From Uliginosibacterium gangwonense (lineage in GTDB: Bacteria > Pseudomonadota > Gammaproteobacteria > Burkholderiales > Rhodocyclaceae): a stretch of DNA of 37,020 bases. The stretch lies in assembly GCA_020723855.1 (NCBI GenBank), contig DYIB01000022.1, forward strand, positions 1-37,020. The letters run 5' to 3'. The translations under genes were made by a program, and so were the position numbers. This document shows positions 16,949 to 25,704 of this stretch, piece after piece. The notes beneath the pieces are model-generated. The model saw only the letters and a program-made list of their open reading frames with translations. It made no database searches and was not told the origin of the DNA. Position 1 is the first letter of the stretch. Each line of letters starts with the position of its first letter.

Positions 16949-18220
16949 CTACAGGATCATGCCGGCGCCGACGGTGTTGTTGGTTGCCTCGTCGACGATG
17001 ATGAAAGCGCCGGTTGCCCGGTTCTCTCCGTAAGGGTCGACAAACAGGGGTTGGGCCAGGCGCAGGGCGACCTTGCCGATGTCGTTCATCGCCAGGCGCG
17101 CCGCGGGTGTCTGGATCAGCTCGTTGATGTCCATACGGTAGGCGATGCCGGCCACCAGCGCCTTCGTCTCGCGCGTGGTGTGGCGCACCAGGTACTTGCG
17201 ATTGAGGTCCAGGGGCGTCTCGCCCAGCCAGCACACCATGGCCTCGATCTGCTTGACGCTCGCCGGGGCCTCGGCGGGCTTGACGATCATGTCGCCGCGG
17301 GAGATGTCTATGTCATCTTCCAGGAGCAGCGTGACCGACTGCTCGCTGATGGCAAGGGGCAGGGACCGGCCGTAGAGCTGGATGTCCTTCACGCGGGTGA
17401 TGAGGCCGGAGGGCAGCACTTGCACCTCGTCGCCCACGGCGATCTCGCCCGATTCCACCCGACCCATGTAGCCGCGGAAGTCGCGGTATTCCGCCGTCTG
17501 GGGCCGGCAGACATACTGCACCGGGAAGCGGAACTTCTCCGGTTTCTCGCTGTGGGCCGCGGGAGCGTTCTCCAGGATCTCCAGCAGCGTGGGGCCTTCG
17601 TACCAGTCCAGGTTGTCGCCCCGCTCTACCACCATGTCGCCCACCAGGGCGGAAATGGGAATGAAACGCACGTCGGCGATGCCCAGCTTGCCGGCGAAAT
17701 ACAGATACTCGGTCTTGATCCTCTCGAATACCTCGCGCGAGTAGCCCACCAGGTCCATCTTGTTGATGGCGATCACCAGGTGCGGGATGCCCACCAGATG
17801 GGCGATGTAGGAGTGGCGCCGCGTCTGGGTCAGCACGCCCTTGCGCGCGTCCACCAGGATGATGGCCAGGCTGGCGGTGGAGGCCGCCGTCACCATGTTG
17901 CGGGTGTACTGCTCGTGGCCGGGCGCATCGGCGATGATGTACTTGCGTCGCCCCGTGGAGAAGTAACGGTAGGCGACGTCGATGGTGATGCCCTGCTCGC
18001 GCTCGGCCTGCAGGCCGTCGGTGAGCAGGGACAGGTCGACCGCTTCCAGGCCGCGCTTCCTCGAGGTGCGCTCGATGGCGTGCAGGGTGTCGGCCAGGAT
18101 GGACTTGCTGTCGTACAGCAGGCGTCCGATCAGGGTGCTCTTGCCGTCGTCCACGCTGCCGCAGGTGAGAAAGCGCAGCAGGCCGTTGTCGATCTCGGGC
18201 AGGTTTTCGGGCGCGGACAT
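16949..18220 (-). CDS. cysN: Sulfate adenylyltransferase GTPase subunit
   Basis: 423 aa, so it is CysN alone without a fused CysC (APS kinase) domain. GTPase motifs: P-loop GSVDDGKST (21-29), DAPGHEQ (98-104) and NKMD (153-156), followed by the EF-Tu-like beta-barrel domains. With CysD it forms ATP sulfurylase, coupling GTP hydrolysis to making APS from sulfate and ATP. Its ATG shares one base with the cysD stop (TGATG at 18220), implying tight coupling. Confidence 0.97.
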   Translation of the reverse strand: MSAPENLPEIDNGLLRFLTCGSVDDGKSTLIGRLLYDSKSILADTLHAIERTSRKRGLEAVDLSLLTDGLQAEREQGITIDVAYRYFSTGRRKYIIADAPGHEQYTRNMVTAASTASLAIILVDARKGVLTQTRRHSYIAHLVGIPHLVIAINKMDLVGYSREVFERIKTEYLYFAGKLGIADVRFIPISALVGDMVVERGDNLDWYEGPTLLEILENAPAAHSEKPEKFRFPVQYVCRPQTAEYRDFRGYMGRVESGEIAVGDEVQVLPSGLITRVKDIQLYGRSLPLAISEQSVTLLLEDDIDISRGDMIVKPAEAPASVKQIEAMVCWLGETPLDLNRKYLVRHTTRETKALVAGIAYRMDINELIQTPAARLAMNDIGKVALRLAQPLFVDPYGENRATGAFIIVDEATNNTVGAGMIL

Positions 18221-19140
18221 CAGAAATACCCTTCTTTCTTGCGTTGCTCCATGGACGCCTCCGAAGTCTGGTCATCCAGCCTCGTGGCGCCCCGTTCCGT
18301 GATGGTGGTCTGGGCCGTCTCGGCGATGATCTCTTCGACGGTGTCGGCGTTGGATTCCACCGGCGCCGTGCAGGTGATGTCGCCCACGGTGCGGAAGCGC
18401 ACCGACACTTCCTCGATCGTCTCGCCGGGCCTGGCCGGCGTCAGCTCGGTCACCGGCACCAGGGCGCCGCCGCGGCGCACCACCGGGCGCTTGTGGGCGA
18501 AGTAGATGGACGGCAGTTCCAGTTTCTCGCGCGCGATGTATTGCCACACGTCCAGCTCCGTCCAGTTGGAGATGGGGAAGGCGCGGATGTTCTCGCCCTT
18601 GTGGATGCGCGCGTTGTACAGGCTCCACAGCTCCGGGCGCTGGTTCTTCGGGTCCCATTGGCCGAACTCGTCGCGGAAGGAGAAGATGCGCTCCTTGGCG
18701 CGCGCCTTCTCCTCGTCGCGGCGGGCACCGCCGATGCAGGTATCGAACTCGAACTCGGCGATGGCCTCCAGCAGGGTCACCGACTGGTGCTTGTTGCGCG
18801 ACTCGCCCGGATGCTTCAGCACCACCGTGCCGCGCTTCATGGAATCCTCCACCGAGCGCACGATCAGGCGCTCACCCAGCTCGGCGGCGCGCTTGTCGCG
18901 GAAGGCGATGACCTCCGGGTAGTTGTGGCCAGTGTCGATGTGCATCAGCGGGAAGGGGAACTTGCCCGGCCGGAAGGCCTTCTCGGCGATGCGCAGCAGG
19001 CAGATGGAATCCTTGCCGCCGGAGAACAGCAGCACCGGATTGCTGCACTGGCCGGCCACCTCGCGCATGATATGGATGGCCTCGGCCTCCAGCCAGTCGA
19101 GGTGGGACAGGGTGTGTCTGCTCAGGGTCAGTGTGCTCAT
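18220..19140 (-). CDS. cysD: Sulfate adenylyltransferase catalytic subunit
   Basis: 306 aa, typical (about 302). N-type ATP pyrophosphatase motif SGGKDS at 40-45, LMHIDTGHNYPEVI, and the C-terminal block ETIEEVSVRFRTVGDITCTAPVES with terminal KKEGYF, all standard. It catalyses adenylyl transfer to sulfate, with CysN. Nineteen bases separate it from the upstream cysH. Confidence 0.97.
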   Translation of the reverse strand: MSTLTLSRHTLSHLDWLEAEAIHIMREVAGQCSNPVLLFSGGKDSICLLRIAEKAFRPGKFPFPLMHIDTGHNYPEVIAFRDKRAAELGERLIVRSVEDSMKRGTVVLKHPGESRNKHQSVTLLEAIAEFEFDTCIGGARRDEEKARAKERIFSFRDEFGQWDPKNQRPELWSLYNARIHKGENIRAFPISNWTELDVWQYIAREKLELPSIYFAHKRPVVRRGGALVPVTELTPARPGETIEEVSVRFRTVGDITCTAPVESNADTVEEIIAETAQTTITERGATRLDDQTSEASMEQRKKEGYF

Positions 19141-19159
19141 GCCCGTCTTTTCTCCCGCT

Positions 19160-19888
19160 TCAGGCCCGCTTCACGTGCAGGCCGCATTCCTTGCTTTGAG
19201 GATCTTCCCACCACCATCTGCCGGCCCGGATGTCCTCGCCCGGGCTGATGGCGCGGGTGCACGGCGCGCAGCCGATGCTGGGATAGAACCTGTCGTGCAG
19301 CTTGTTGTAAGGCACACCGTGGATGCGGATATAGGCCCACACTTCCCTCTCGGTCCAGGCGGACAGGGGGTTGAACTTCTCCAGTCCGTTGGCCTCGTCG
19401 AACTGCTGCACGGGCAGGCCCTCGCGCGTGGCCGACTGCCGGGCGCGCATGCCGGTGATCCAGGCTTTCTTGCCGGCGAGCGCCCGCTGCAGCGGCTCGA
19501 CCTTGCGCACGTGGCAGCAGGCCTTGCGCAGCTCGACCGAGCCGTAGAAGGCGTTGATACCGTTGGCGCGCGTATAAGCCTCGACCAGCTCGTGCTTCGG
19601 GTAATACAGCTTGAGCTTGAGGCCGTAGTGCTGCTGCACCTCGTGCATCAGGTCGTAGGTCTCGGCGGGCAGGCGGCCGGTATCGAGGGAGAAGATCTCG
19701 ATGTCCAGGGACTCGCGCACGATGAGGTCGGTGAGGACCATGTCCTCGGCGCCCAGGCTGCTGGCGAAAGCCGCGGGCGTGAACTGCGCGGCGATGCGCG
19801 CCAGCACCGCCTTGGCGGCGGCCGTCTTCTCGTCCAGGGCGGCGCGCAGTTTCGGATCGTTCACGTTCGGGTTGGTGCTCGGGTTCAT
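19160..19888 (-). CDS. cysH: Assimilatory adenylylsulfate (APS) reductase, [4Fe-4S] type
   Basis: 242 aa. It has the PP-loop variant SSLGAED (43-49) and the cluster cysteines Cys124-Cys125 and Cys207/Cys210, which mark the APS-using branch of CysH; E. coli PAPS reductase lacks them. Cys235 in KECGLH is the catalytic cysteine that carries the thiosulfonate. It reduces APS to sulfite with thioredoxin. The absence of an APS kinase gene or domain nearby agrees. ATG at 19888 is preceded by GAGGA. Gap to the DUF934 gene is 10 bp. Confidence 0.95.
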   Translation of the reverse strand: MNPSTNPNVNDPKLRAALDEKTAAAKAVLARIAAQFTPAAFASSLGAEDMVLTDLIVRESLDIEIFSLDTGRLPAETYDLMHEVQQHYGLKLKLYYPKHELVEAYTRANGINAFYGSVELRKACCHVRKVEPLQRALAGKKAWITGMRARQSATREGLPVQQFDEANGLEKFNPLSAWTEREVWAYIRIHGVPYNKLHDRFYPSIGCAPCTRAISPGEDIRAGRWWWEDPQSKECGLHVKRA

Positions 19889-19898
19889 GTTCGGGTCC

Positions 19899-20507
19899 TC
19901 ATGCGGTCAGGCCGCGCGCCTGGCGGCGGAATAGCGGCAGGGGCTGGTCCGCCGCGGCTTGATAGGGATGGCTGAAGTCGCGCAGCCGGCGAGCCGCGTC
20001 ATCGATGTTCTGGTCGGTGCGCAAGGCGTAGGCATCGAAGCCGCAGCGCTTCAGATAGAACAACTGGTCGAGCAGCACCTCGCCGATGGCGCGCAGCTCG
20101 CCGCGGTAGCCGTAGCGGGTGCGCAGCAGGGCGGCGATGGAGTAGCCGCGGCCGTCGATGAAGCGCGGGAAGTTGACGGCGATGACGGCGAAGCGGTTGA
20201 GATCGTCCAGGCTTCCGGCCAGGGCCTCGGGCGACTCGTGGCTGTCGATCCATACGCCCAGGGTCGCGGCCGCCAGGCGCGCTGCCAGCTCATCGCTGCG
20301 GGCGAGCCAGAGCGGCAGGGGGATGATGGTCTTGCCCTCGGGAACGGCCAGATTGGCGATCTCGTCGGGCGTGGCCGATGCTTCGCCGGTGAGCTTGAAC
20401 AGCACCGGTTTGCCCGCTTGCTTGCGTAGCGGTTCTTCCTTCGCCGGGAAGCGCAGCACGCTCCATTCGTCCTCGACGATGCCCTCGTGCCGGATCAACT
20501 TAGCCAT
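19899..20507 (-). CDS. DUF934 family protein of the sulfate assimilation cluster
   Basis: 202 aa from the ATG at 20507, which overlaps the cysI stop by 8 bases. The conserved part (WIDSHESPEAL, NFPRFIDGRGYSIAALLRTRYGYRGELRAIG, LFYLKRCGFDAYALR) is the DUF934 core. Proteins of this family regularly sit next to sulfite or nitrite reductase genes in proteobacteria, but no reaction is established; a helper role for CysI is inference. An extra stretch around residues 30-65 makes it longer than the usual 160-170 aa. An ATG 27 bases upstream is rejected because it lies deeper in cysI. Confidence 0.85.
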   Translation of the reverse strand: MAKLIRHEGIVEDEWSVLRFPAKEEPLRKQAGKPVLFKLTGEASATPDEIANLAVPEGKTIIPLPLWLARSDELAARLAAATLGVWIDSHESPEALAGSLDDLNRFAVIAVNFPRFIDGRGYSIAALLRTRYGYRGELRAIGEVLLDQLFYLKRCGFDAYALRTDQNIDDAARRLRDFSHPYQAAADQPLPLFRRQARGLTA

Positions 20508-22188
20508 TGACCACCTCTTTCGCCTTGTTGTCACGAGTGCCGCGATAGACGCGCGCCTTGAACGGCTCCACGCCGATGCGCCGCAGCGTGTCGATGAAGC
20601 GCTCTTCCTCGGTGCGGTGCTCGAGATAGGTCTCGATCAGCTTCTCGATCACCCCCGGCACGTCTTCCGCGGCGAAGGACGGGCCGATGACCGTGCCCAG
20701 GGACGAGTCGTTGCCCTGGGCGCCGCCGATGCTGATCTGGTACCACTCTTGGTCGTTCTTATCGACGCCGAGGATGCCGATGTGGCCCACGTGGTGATGA
20801 CCGCAGGAATTCATGCAGCCGGAGATATTCAGGTCGATCTCGCCGATGTCGTGCAGGTAGTCCAGATCGTCGAAGCGGCGCTGGATGGCTGCGGCGATGG
20901 GGATCGACTTGGCGTTGGCCAGGGAGCAGAAGTCGCCGCCGGGGCAGCACACGATGTCGGTCAGCAGGCCGATGTTGGGCGTGGCGAGCCCGCCCAGCCT
21001 GGCCTGCTGCCACAGCTCGTAGAGATCGGCCTTCTTCACGTCGGCAAGGATCAGGTTCTGCTCGTGGGACACACGCAGTTCGCCGAAGCTGTAACGGTCG
21101 GCCAGATTGGCCACCAGTTCCATCTGCTCGGCGGTGCAGTCGCCGGGCGGCACCCCCGTCTTCTTCAGGGACAGGGTGACGGCGGCGTAGCCCGGCACCT
21201 TGTGGGCGTGCACATTGCGCCTGACCCAGTTGGCGAAGGCCTTGTTTTGAGCGAGCCGGGCGTTGAGGCCGGGCACCTGGTCGCTCAGCGTCTCGTAGGC
21301 CGGCTGGGTGAAGCAGGCCGCCACGCGATCGAATTCCTCCTGGGTGAGGATGGACGGACCGTCCTTGACATGGGTCCATTCCTCTTCCACCTGGCGTGCG
21401 AACTCCGCCGCACCCAGCGCCTTGACCAGGATCTTGATGCGCGCCTTGAAGCTGTTGTCGCGCCGGCCGTAGCGGTTGTAGACCCGCAGGATGGCCTCGC
21501 AGTAGGTGAGCATGTGCTGCCAGGGCAGGAACTCCCGGATCACGCTGCCCAGCATGGGCGTACGACCCATGCCGCCGCCCACCAGGACACGCAGGCCGAT
21601 CTCGCCTGCCTCGTTCCTGATCAGGTCCAGGCCGATGTCGTGCCACTGGACCACGGCGCGGTCCTGGGCGGCGCCGTTGAGGGCGATCTTGAACTTGCGC
21701 GGCAGATAGGCGAACTCGGGATGGAAAGTGGACCACTGGCGCAGGATTTCCGCATAGGGACGCGGATCGACGATTTCATCGGGCGCCACGCCGGCGAACG
21801 GGTCGGTGGTGATGTTGCGTATGCAGTTGCCGGAAGTCTGGATGGAATGCATCTGCACGCTAGCGAGCAGTTCCAGGATCTCGGGCACCCTGGCCAGCTC
21901 GGGCCAGTTGAGCTGCAGGTTCTGGCGCGTGGAGAAATGGCCGTAGCCGCGGTCGTAGGTTCTTGCGATATGGGCCAGCATGCGCAGTTGCCGGCTGGAC
22001 AGCAGGCCATAGGGAATGGCGATGCGCAGCATGGGCGCGTGGCGCTGGATGTACAGGCCGTTCTGCAGGCGCAGGGGACGGAATTCGTCCTCGGACAGCT
22101 CACCCGCCAGATAGCGGCGCGTCTGGTCCTTGTATTGCGCGACGCGCTCGTTGACGATGGTCTGGTCGTAGTGGTCGTACTGGTACAT
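20500..22188 (-). CDS. cysI: Sulfite reductase hemoprotein (CysI-like nitrite/sulfite reductase)
   Basis: 562 aa, as for CysI. The two ferredoxin-like and two siroheme domains are visible: HFSTRQNLQLNW (84-95), QTSGNCIRNITTDP (117-130), and the [4Fe-4S]-siroheme ligands Cys415-x5-Cys421 and Cys458-x3-Cys462 (CCPGGDFC and CMNSCGHHH). It reduces sulfite to sulfide with six electrons. No CysJ is encoded nearby, so ferredoxin with Fpr is a plausible donor. Assimilatory nitrite reduction is the alternative, but the cysHDN context makes sulfite the likely substrate. It starts 12 bp after the TSUP gene. Confidence 0.93.
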   Translation of the reverse strand: MYQYDHYDQTIVNERVAQYKDQTRRYLAGELSEDEFRPLRLQNGLYIQRHAPMLRIAIPYGLLSSRQLRMLAHIARTYDRGYGHFSTRQNLQLNWPELARVPEILELLASVQMHSIQTSGNCIRNITTDPFAGVAPDEIVDPRPYAEILRQWSTFHPEFAYLPRKFKIALNGAAQDRAVVQWHDIGLDLIRNEAGEIGLRVLVGGGMGRTPMLGSVIREFLPWQHMLTYCEAILRVYNRYGRRDNSFKARIKILVKALGAAEFARQVEEEWTHVKDGPSILTQEEFDRVAACFTQPAYETLSDQVPGLNARLAQNKAFANWVRRNVHAHKVPGYAAVTLSLKKTGVPPGDCTAEQMELVANLADRYSFGELRVSHEQNLILADVKKADLYELWQQARLGGLATPNIGLLTDIVCCPGGDFCSLANAKSIPIAAAIQRRFDDLDYLHDIGEIDLNISGCMNSCGHHHVGHIGILGVDKNDQEWYQISIGGAQGNDSSLGTVIGPSFAAEDVPGVIEKLIETYLEHRTEEERFIDTLRRIGVEPFKARVYRGTRDNKAKEVVNG

Positions 22189-22200
22189 CTGTTGGGTCCC

Positions 22201-22971
22201 TCAATGGGCGATGAGTTTGCCGCCGATGACGACGAGCATGACGGCCAGGGTCGGGCGCAGCACCCGCTCCGGCACCTTGGTGGAGATGTGGCTGCCCAGG
22301 GCGATGCCGGGCAGGGAGCCGACCAGCAGGCTGCCCAGCAGCGTCCAATCGACGCTGCCCAGCAGCCAGTGACCCAGCCCGGCGATCAGGGTCAGGGGCA
22401 CGGCGTGGGCGATGTCGCTGCCGACGATGCGCACCGCCGGCAGCTGCGGGTACAGGAACACCAGGGCCGCCACCCCCAGGGCGCCGGCGCCGACCGACGA
22501 AATCGACACCAGCACGCCCAGCACGGCGCCGGTGGCCACCGTGGCGACGGCGACGGCCCGCTGCGACGGCTGGGGCCGCGTCAGGGCATAGGCCTGGAGC
22601 CTGCGGCGGAAGATGAGGGCGCATGCCGTCAGCAGCAGGGCTAGCCCCAAGGCCATCGAAATCACCCCGGAAGTGCCGTGGCCGCTGCGGTCCAACTGGG
22701 ACAGGACGAAGATGGTGGCGGCGGTGGCGGGGATGCTGCCGGCCGCCAGCCGGCCCGTGACGCGCCAATCCACCGTGCCTTTCAGCGAGTGCACCACGGT
22801 GCCGCCCGCCTTGGTGATGGAGGCGTAGAGCAGGTCGGTACCCACCGCCACCGACGGATGGATGCCGAACAGCAGCACCAGCAGCGGCGTCATGAGGGAA
22901 CCGCCGCCCACGCCCGTCAGGCCGACGATGGCGCCCACTGCGAAACCGGCGATGGTGTAAGCGAGATCCAT
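22201..22971 (-). CDS. TauE/SafE (TSUP) family sulfur-anion permease
   Basis: 256 aa with about eight hydrophobic segments. The N-terminal motif GAIVGLTGVGGGSLMTPLLV and the mid-protein repeat GVLVSISSVGAGALGVAAL are the TSUP signature repeats. Family members export sulfite or move sulfate, sulfoacetate and similar anions. First gene of the cys operon, facing cysB across a 101-bp gap, so a role in sulfate entry or sulfite export is likely; direction of transport cannot be told from sequence. Confidence 0.88.
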   Translation of the reverse strand: MDLAYTIAGFAVGAIVGLTGVGGGSLMTPLLVLLFGIHPSVAVGTDLLYASITKAGGTVVHSLKGTVDWRVTGRLAAGSIPATAATIFVLSQLDRSGHGTSGVISMALGLALLLTACALIFRRRLQAYALTRPQPSQRAVAVATVATGAVLGVLVSISSVGAGALGVAALVFLYPQLPAVRIVGSDIAHAVPLTLIAGLGHWLLGSVDWTLLGSLLVGSLPGIALGSHISTKVPERVLRPTLAVMLVVIGGKLIAH

Positions 22972-23047
22972 TGCATGCTTTCCTTCGAGTGGAACCGATG
23001 CTATCAGTGGGAAATAGAATCAAGAAATACTTTTATGTTAGACTTTT

Positions 23048-23062
23048 ATAACTTATGGTTAT
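23048..23062 (+). promoter_or_regulatory. LysR-type (CysB) box in the divergent cys control region
   Basis: ATAAC-TTATG-GTTAT is a perfect 5-bp inverted repeat with the T-N11-A spacing of LysR-family operators. It lies 10 bases before the cysB ATG in an AT-rich 101-bp gap (22972-23072) between the cys operon and cysB. Autorepression of cysB and activation of the cys operon from this gap are typical for CysB and are inferred here. No single convincing -35/-10 pair was found on either strand. Confidence 0.5.
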
Positions 23063-23072
23063 TTGATGCGCC

Positions 23073-24017
23073 ATGAACCTGCAACAGCTCAAGTACGCCC
23101 TGGAAGTGGCCCGGTGCAACCTCAATGTGTCCCAGGCGGCGGAGACACTGTTCACCTCCCAGCCGGGGGTGAGCAAGCAGATCCGGCTGCTGGAAGAGGA
23201 GCTGGGCGTAGCCATCTTCATGCGGCATGGCAAGCGCCTGGTAGGAGTGACCGAACCAGGAAAGCAAGTGCTCGCTATCGCTGAAAGACTTCTGGCGGAG
23301 GTGGCCAATCTCCGGCAGGTGGGGGATGAATTCAGCAACGAGAGCGTCGGCAGCCTGACCATAGCGACCACCCACACCCAGGCGCGCTATGTGCTGCCCA
23401 AGGTCATCGAGCGCTTCATCCAGCGCTATCCCAGGGTGCGGCTAAGCCTGCGCCAGGGCAGCCCGACTCAGGTGTGCGAGTATGTGCTGAGCGGTGAGGC
23501 GGACCTGGCCATCGCCACGGAGGCGATCGAGCATTACGAGGAGCTGGTGATGCTGCCCTGCTACTCCTGGAACCGCTGCGTGGTGGCACCCCACGGCCAC
23601 CCGATACTTCAGGCCTCGCCCCTTACCCTGGAGGAAATCGCGCGCCATCCCATCGTCACTTACGATTTCGCTTTCGCCGGGCGCTCCCAGATCAACAAGG
23701 CCTTCGCGGCCCGCGGCCTGACCCCCAATGTCGTCCTGACCGCCATCGACGCGGACATCATCAAGACTTATGTGGCCATGGGGCTGGGAATCGGCATCGT
23801 GGCGGCCATGGCCTATGACCCCGAGGCCGACAAGAACCTGCAGGCGCTCGATGCGGCCCACTTGTTCGAGTCGGCCACCACCCGCATCGGCCTGCGCCGC
23901 AACGGCTATCTGCGCGGCTTCACTTATACTTTCATAGAGCTGTTCGCACCCCATCTGTCGCGCAAGGTAGTCGACGGCGCTCTACACCAGCAGGCAGGCA
24001 GCGACCCGGGGCTATAG
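23073..24017 (+). CDS. cysB: CysB-type LysR family regulator of sulfur assimilation
   Basis: 314 aa; E. coli CysB is 324. The N-terminal winged helix-turn-helix is at about 1-60 (MNLQQLKYALEVARCNLNVSQAAETLFTSQPGVSKQI) and the effector domain follows (TTHTQARYVLPKVIERFIQRYPRVRLSL, TYDFAFAGRSQINKAF). CysB activates cys genes with O- or N-acetylserine and is inhibited by sulfide and thiosulfate. It is divergent from the cys cluster it presumably controls. The close relative Cbl is an alternative name. Confidence 0.94.
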   Translation: MNLQQLKYALEVARCNLNVSQAAETLFTSQPGVSKQIRLLEEELGVAIFMRHGKRLVGVTEPGKQVLAIAERLLAEVANLRQVGDEFSNESVGSLTIATTHTQARYVLPKVIERFIQRYPRVRLSLRQGSPTQVCEYVLSGEADLAIATEAIEHYEELVMLPCYSWNRCVVAPHGHPILQASPLTLEEIARHPIVTYDFAFAGRSQINKAFAARGLTPNVVLTAIDADIIKTYVAMGLGIGIVAAMAYDPEADKNLQALDAAHLFESATTRIGLRRNGYLRGFTYTFIELFAPHLSRKVVDGALHQQAGSDPGL

Positions 24018-24077
24018 CGCAGATGTCAGGTGAGCCGCGTTTGCCTTATGAAGGTGGTGCGCCTGGCGTAACGCACA

Positions 24078-24164
24078 TCAGGGAGCGACGATGCCCATCG
24101 ATATCGCCCGCGCCACGGCATGGGCGATGTTGCTCACGTCGAGCTTGCGCTTGACCTCTTGCGT
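24078..24164 (-). pseudogene. Possible LuxR-type regulator remnant (C-terminal helices only)
   Basis: On the minus strand a 28-codon open stretch ends with TGA at 24078-24080 and reads VKRKLDVSNIAHAVARAISMGIVAP near its end. This resembles the last two helices of LuxR/NarL DNA-binding domains. It is preceded by an in-frame stop and has no start, so it would be the stump of a lost gene. The rest of the gap between cysB and gltL (24165-24292) shows only small GC hairpins (for example GGGGCG and CGCCCC around 24225-24241) and nothing I can name. Confidence 0.4.
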
Positions 24165-24292
24165 TCAGTTCTGTTTCACTCGGCCCCGCCGGCTGGCGGC
24201 CGGCGGAACAAAGACTCCACTGGGGGGCGGATCACGCCCCTCGGTGCTTGTTCTTGTGCTGCCGCCGTGTTGCGCCGGCACGGCACCCCGTC

Positions 24293-25021
24293 TCAGTGAT
24301 GCAGTATCTTCGACAGGAACAACTGGGCGCGCTCCGAGCGGGGCGTGCCGAAGAACTCCTCCTTCTTCGCGTCCTCCACGATTCTCCCCTGGTCCATGAA
24401 GATGACGCGATGGGCCACCTTGCGGGCGAAGCCCATCTCGTGGGTCACCACCATCATGGTCATGCCTTCGTGGGCCAGTTCCACCATGACGTCCAGGACT
24501 TCGTTGATCATTTCCGGGTCGAGGGCCGAGGTCGGCTCGTCGAACAGCATACAGATGGGATCCATTGACAGGGCGCGCGCGATGGCCACACGCTGCTGCT
24601 GTCCGCCCGACAACTGGCCCGGATACTTATCGGCGTGGGCCTTGAGGCCGACCCGGTCGAGCAGCTTGAGGCCTTTCTGCGTGGCCTCCTCCTTGCTGCG
24701 TCCCAGCACCTTGGTCTGCGCGATGGTCAGATTCTCGGTGATGGTCATGTGGGGAAACAGCTCGAAGTGCTGGAACACCATGCCCACACGGGCGCGCAGC
24801 CTGGGCAGATTGGTCTTGGCATCGGCCACCGATATGCCGTTGACCACGATATCCCCCTGCTGGAAGGGTTCCAGGGCGTTTACACACTTGATCAGGGTCG
24901 ATTTGCCCGAGCCGGACGGTCCGCACACCACCACCACCTCACCCTTCTGGATTTCGGTGGAACAGTCCTTCAGCACCTGGAAGGCGCCATACCACTTGCT
25001 GACGTTCTTGATCGAGATCAT
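24293..25021 (-). CDS. gltL: Glutamate/aspartate ABC importer, ATP-binding protein
   Basis: 242 aa, as GltL (241). Walker [10 protein letters not shown] (34-42), Q-loop in [10 protein letters not shown], signature LSGGQ (137-141), Walker B and D-loop [10 protein letters not shown] (159-168), and the H-loop [10 protein letters not shown]. It powers polar amino acid uptake. ATG at 25021 overlaps the gltK stop by 4 bases. Last gene of the unit; no convincing terminator with a U-run follows. Confidence 0.95.
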   Translation of the reverse strand: MISIKNVSKWYGAFQVLKDCSTEIQKGEVVVVCGPSGSGKSTLIKCVNALEPFQQGDIVVNGISVADAKTNLPRLRARVGMVFQHFELFPHMTITENLTIAQTKVLGRSKEEATQKGLKLLDRVGLKAHADKYPGQLSGGQQQRVAIARALSMDPICMLFDEPTSALDPEMINEVLDVMVELAHEGMTMMVVTHEMGFARKVAHRVIFMDQGRIVEDAKKEEFFGTPRSERAQLFLSKILHH

Positions 25022-25695
25022 GAGCCGTTCCCTTGATGCAGCCGCTTCACCACATAGGAAGCGGAATAGCAAATCACGAAGTAGACCGCGCCGGCGAACA
25101 ACAGCAGCTCCACCAGGCGCCCGTCGCGCTCGCCGACCTTGTAGGCGGCGCCGAAGAAGTCCGCCAGGGCGCTGACGTACACCAGGGAAGTGTCCTGGAA
25201 CAGGATGATGGCCTGGGTGAGCAGCAGCGGCACCATGTTGCGGAAAGCCTGGGGCAGGATCACCAGGCGCATGGCCTGGCCGTACGTCATGCCGAGAGCA
25301 TAGGCCGCGGCCACCTGGCCCTTGGGCACGCTCTGGATGCCGGCGCGGATGATCTCCGAGTAATAGGCGGCCTCGAACAGGGCGAAGCCGACCATCGCCG
25401 AGGCCAGCCGCGTATCCGTGGTCGGATCCAGTCCCAGCACGGCGCGCAGAAACTGCGGCACGATGAGGAAGAACCACAGCAGCACCATTACCAGCGGGAC
25501 GGAACGGAACAGGTTCACGTAGCCGGCGGCGAACCAGGACAGGGGCCCGAGGTTGGACAGGCGCATCATGGCCAGCAGCGTGCCCCAGACGATGCCGGCG
25601 ACGATGGCGACGAAGGTGATCTCGAGGGAGACCTTCATGCCCTCCCACAGATAGGGTAGCGCCCCGGGGATGGAACTCCAATCGTACTCGTACAT
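25018..25695 (-). CDS. gltK: Glutamate/aspartate ABC importer, permease
   Basis: 225 aa, typical of GltK. Hydrophobic segments include [21 protein letters not shown] and [13 protein letters not shown]; the EAA loop ([24 protein letters not shown]) that contacts the ATPase is complete. It forms the inner-membrane channel with GltJ. The stop overlaps gltL (ATGA), and it follows gltJ after 9 bp. Confidence 0.94.
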   Translation of the reverse strand: MYEYDWSSIPGALPYLWEGMKVSLEITFVAIVAGIVWGTLLAMMRLSNLGPLSWFAAGYVNLFRSVPLVMVLLWFFLIVPQFLRAVLGLDPTTDTRLASAMVGFALFEAAYYSEIIRAGIQSVPKGQVAAAYALGMTYGQAMRLVILPQAFRNMVPLLLTQAIILFQDTSLVYVSALADFFGAAYKVGERDGRLVELLLFAGAVYFVICYSASYVVKRLHQGNGS

Positions 25696-25704
25696 GGCTT
25701 CCCC

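Noticed and set aside
20158-22644. Plus-strand open frame of 828 codons opposite cysI and the TSUP gene
   Set aside because: It is the mirror of well-supported genes. The translation is Gly/His/Gln-rich without motifs, typical of antisense frames in GC-rich DNA.
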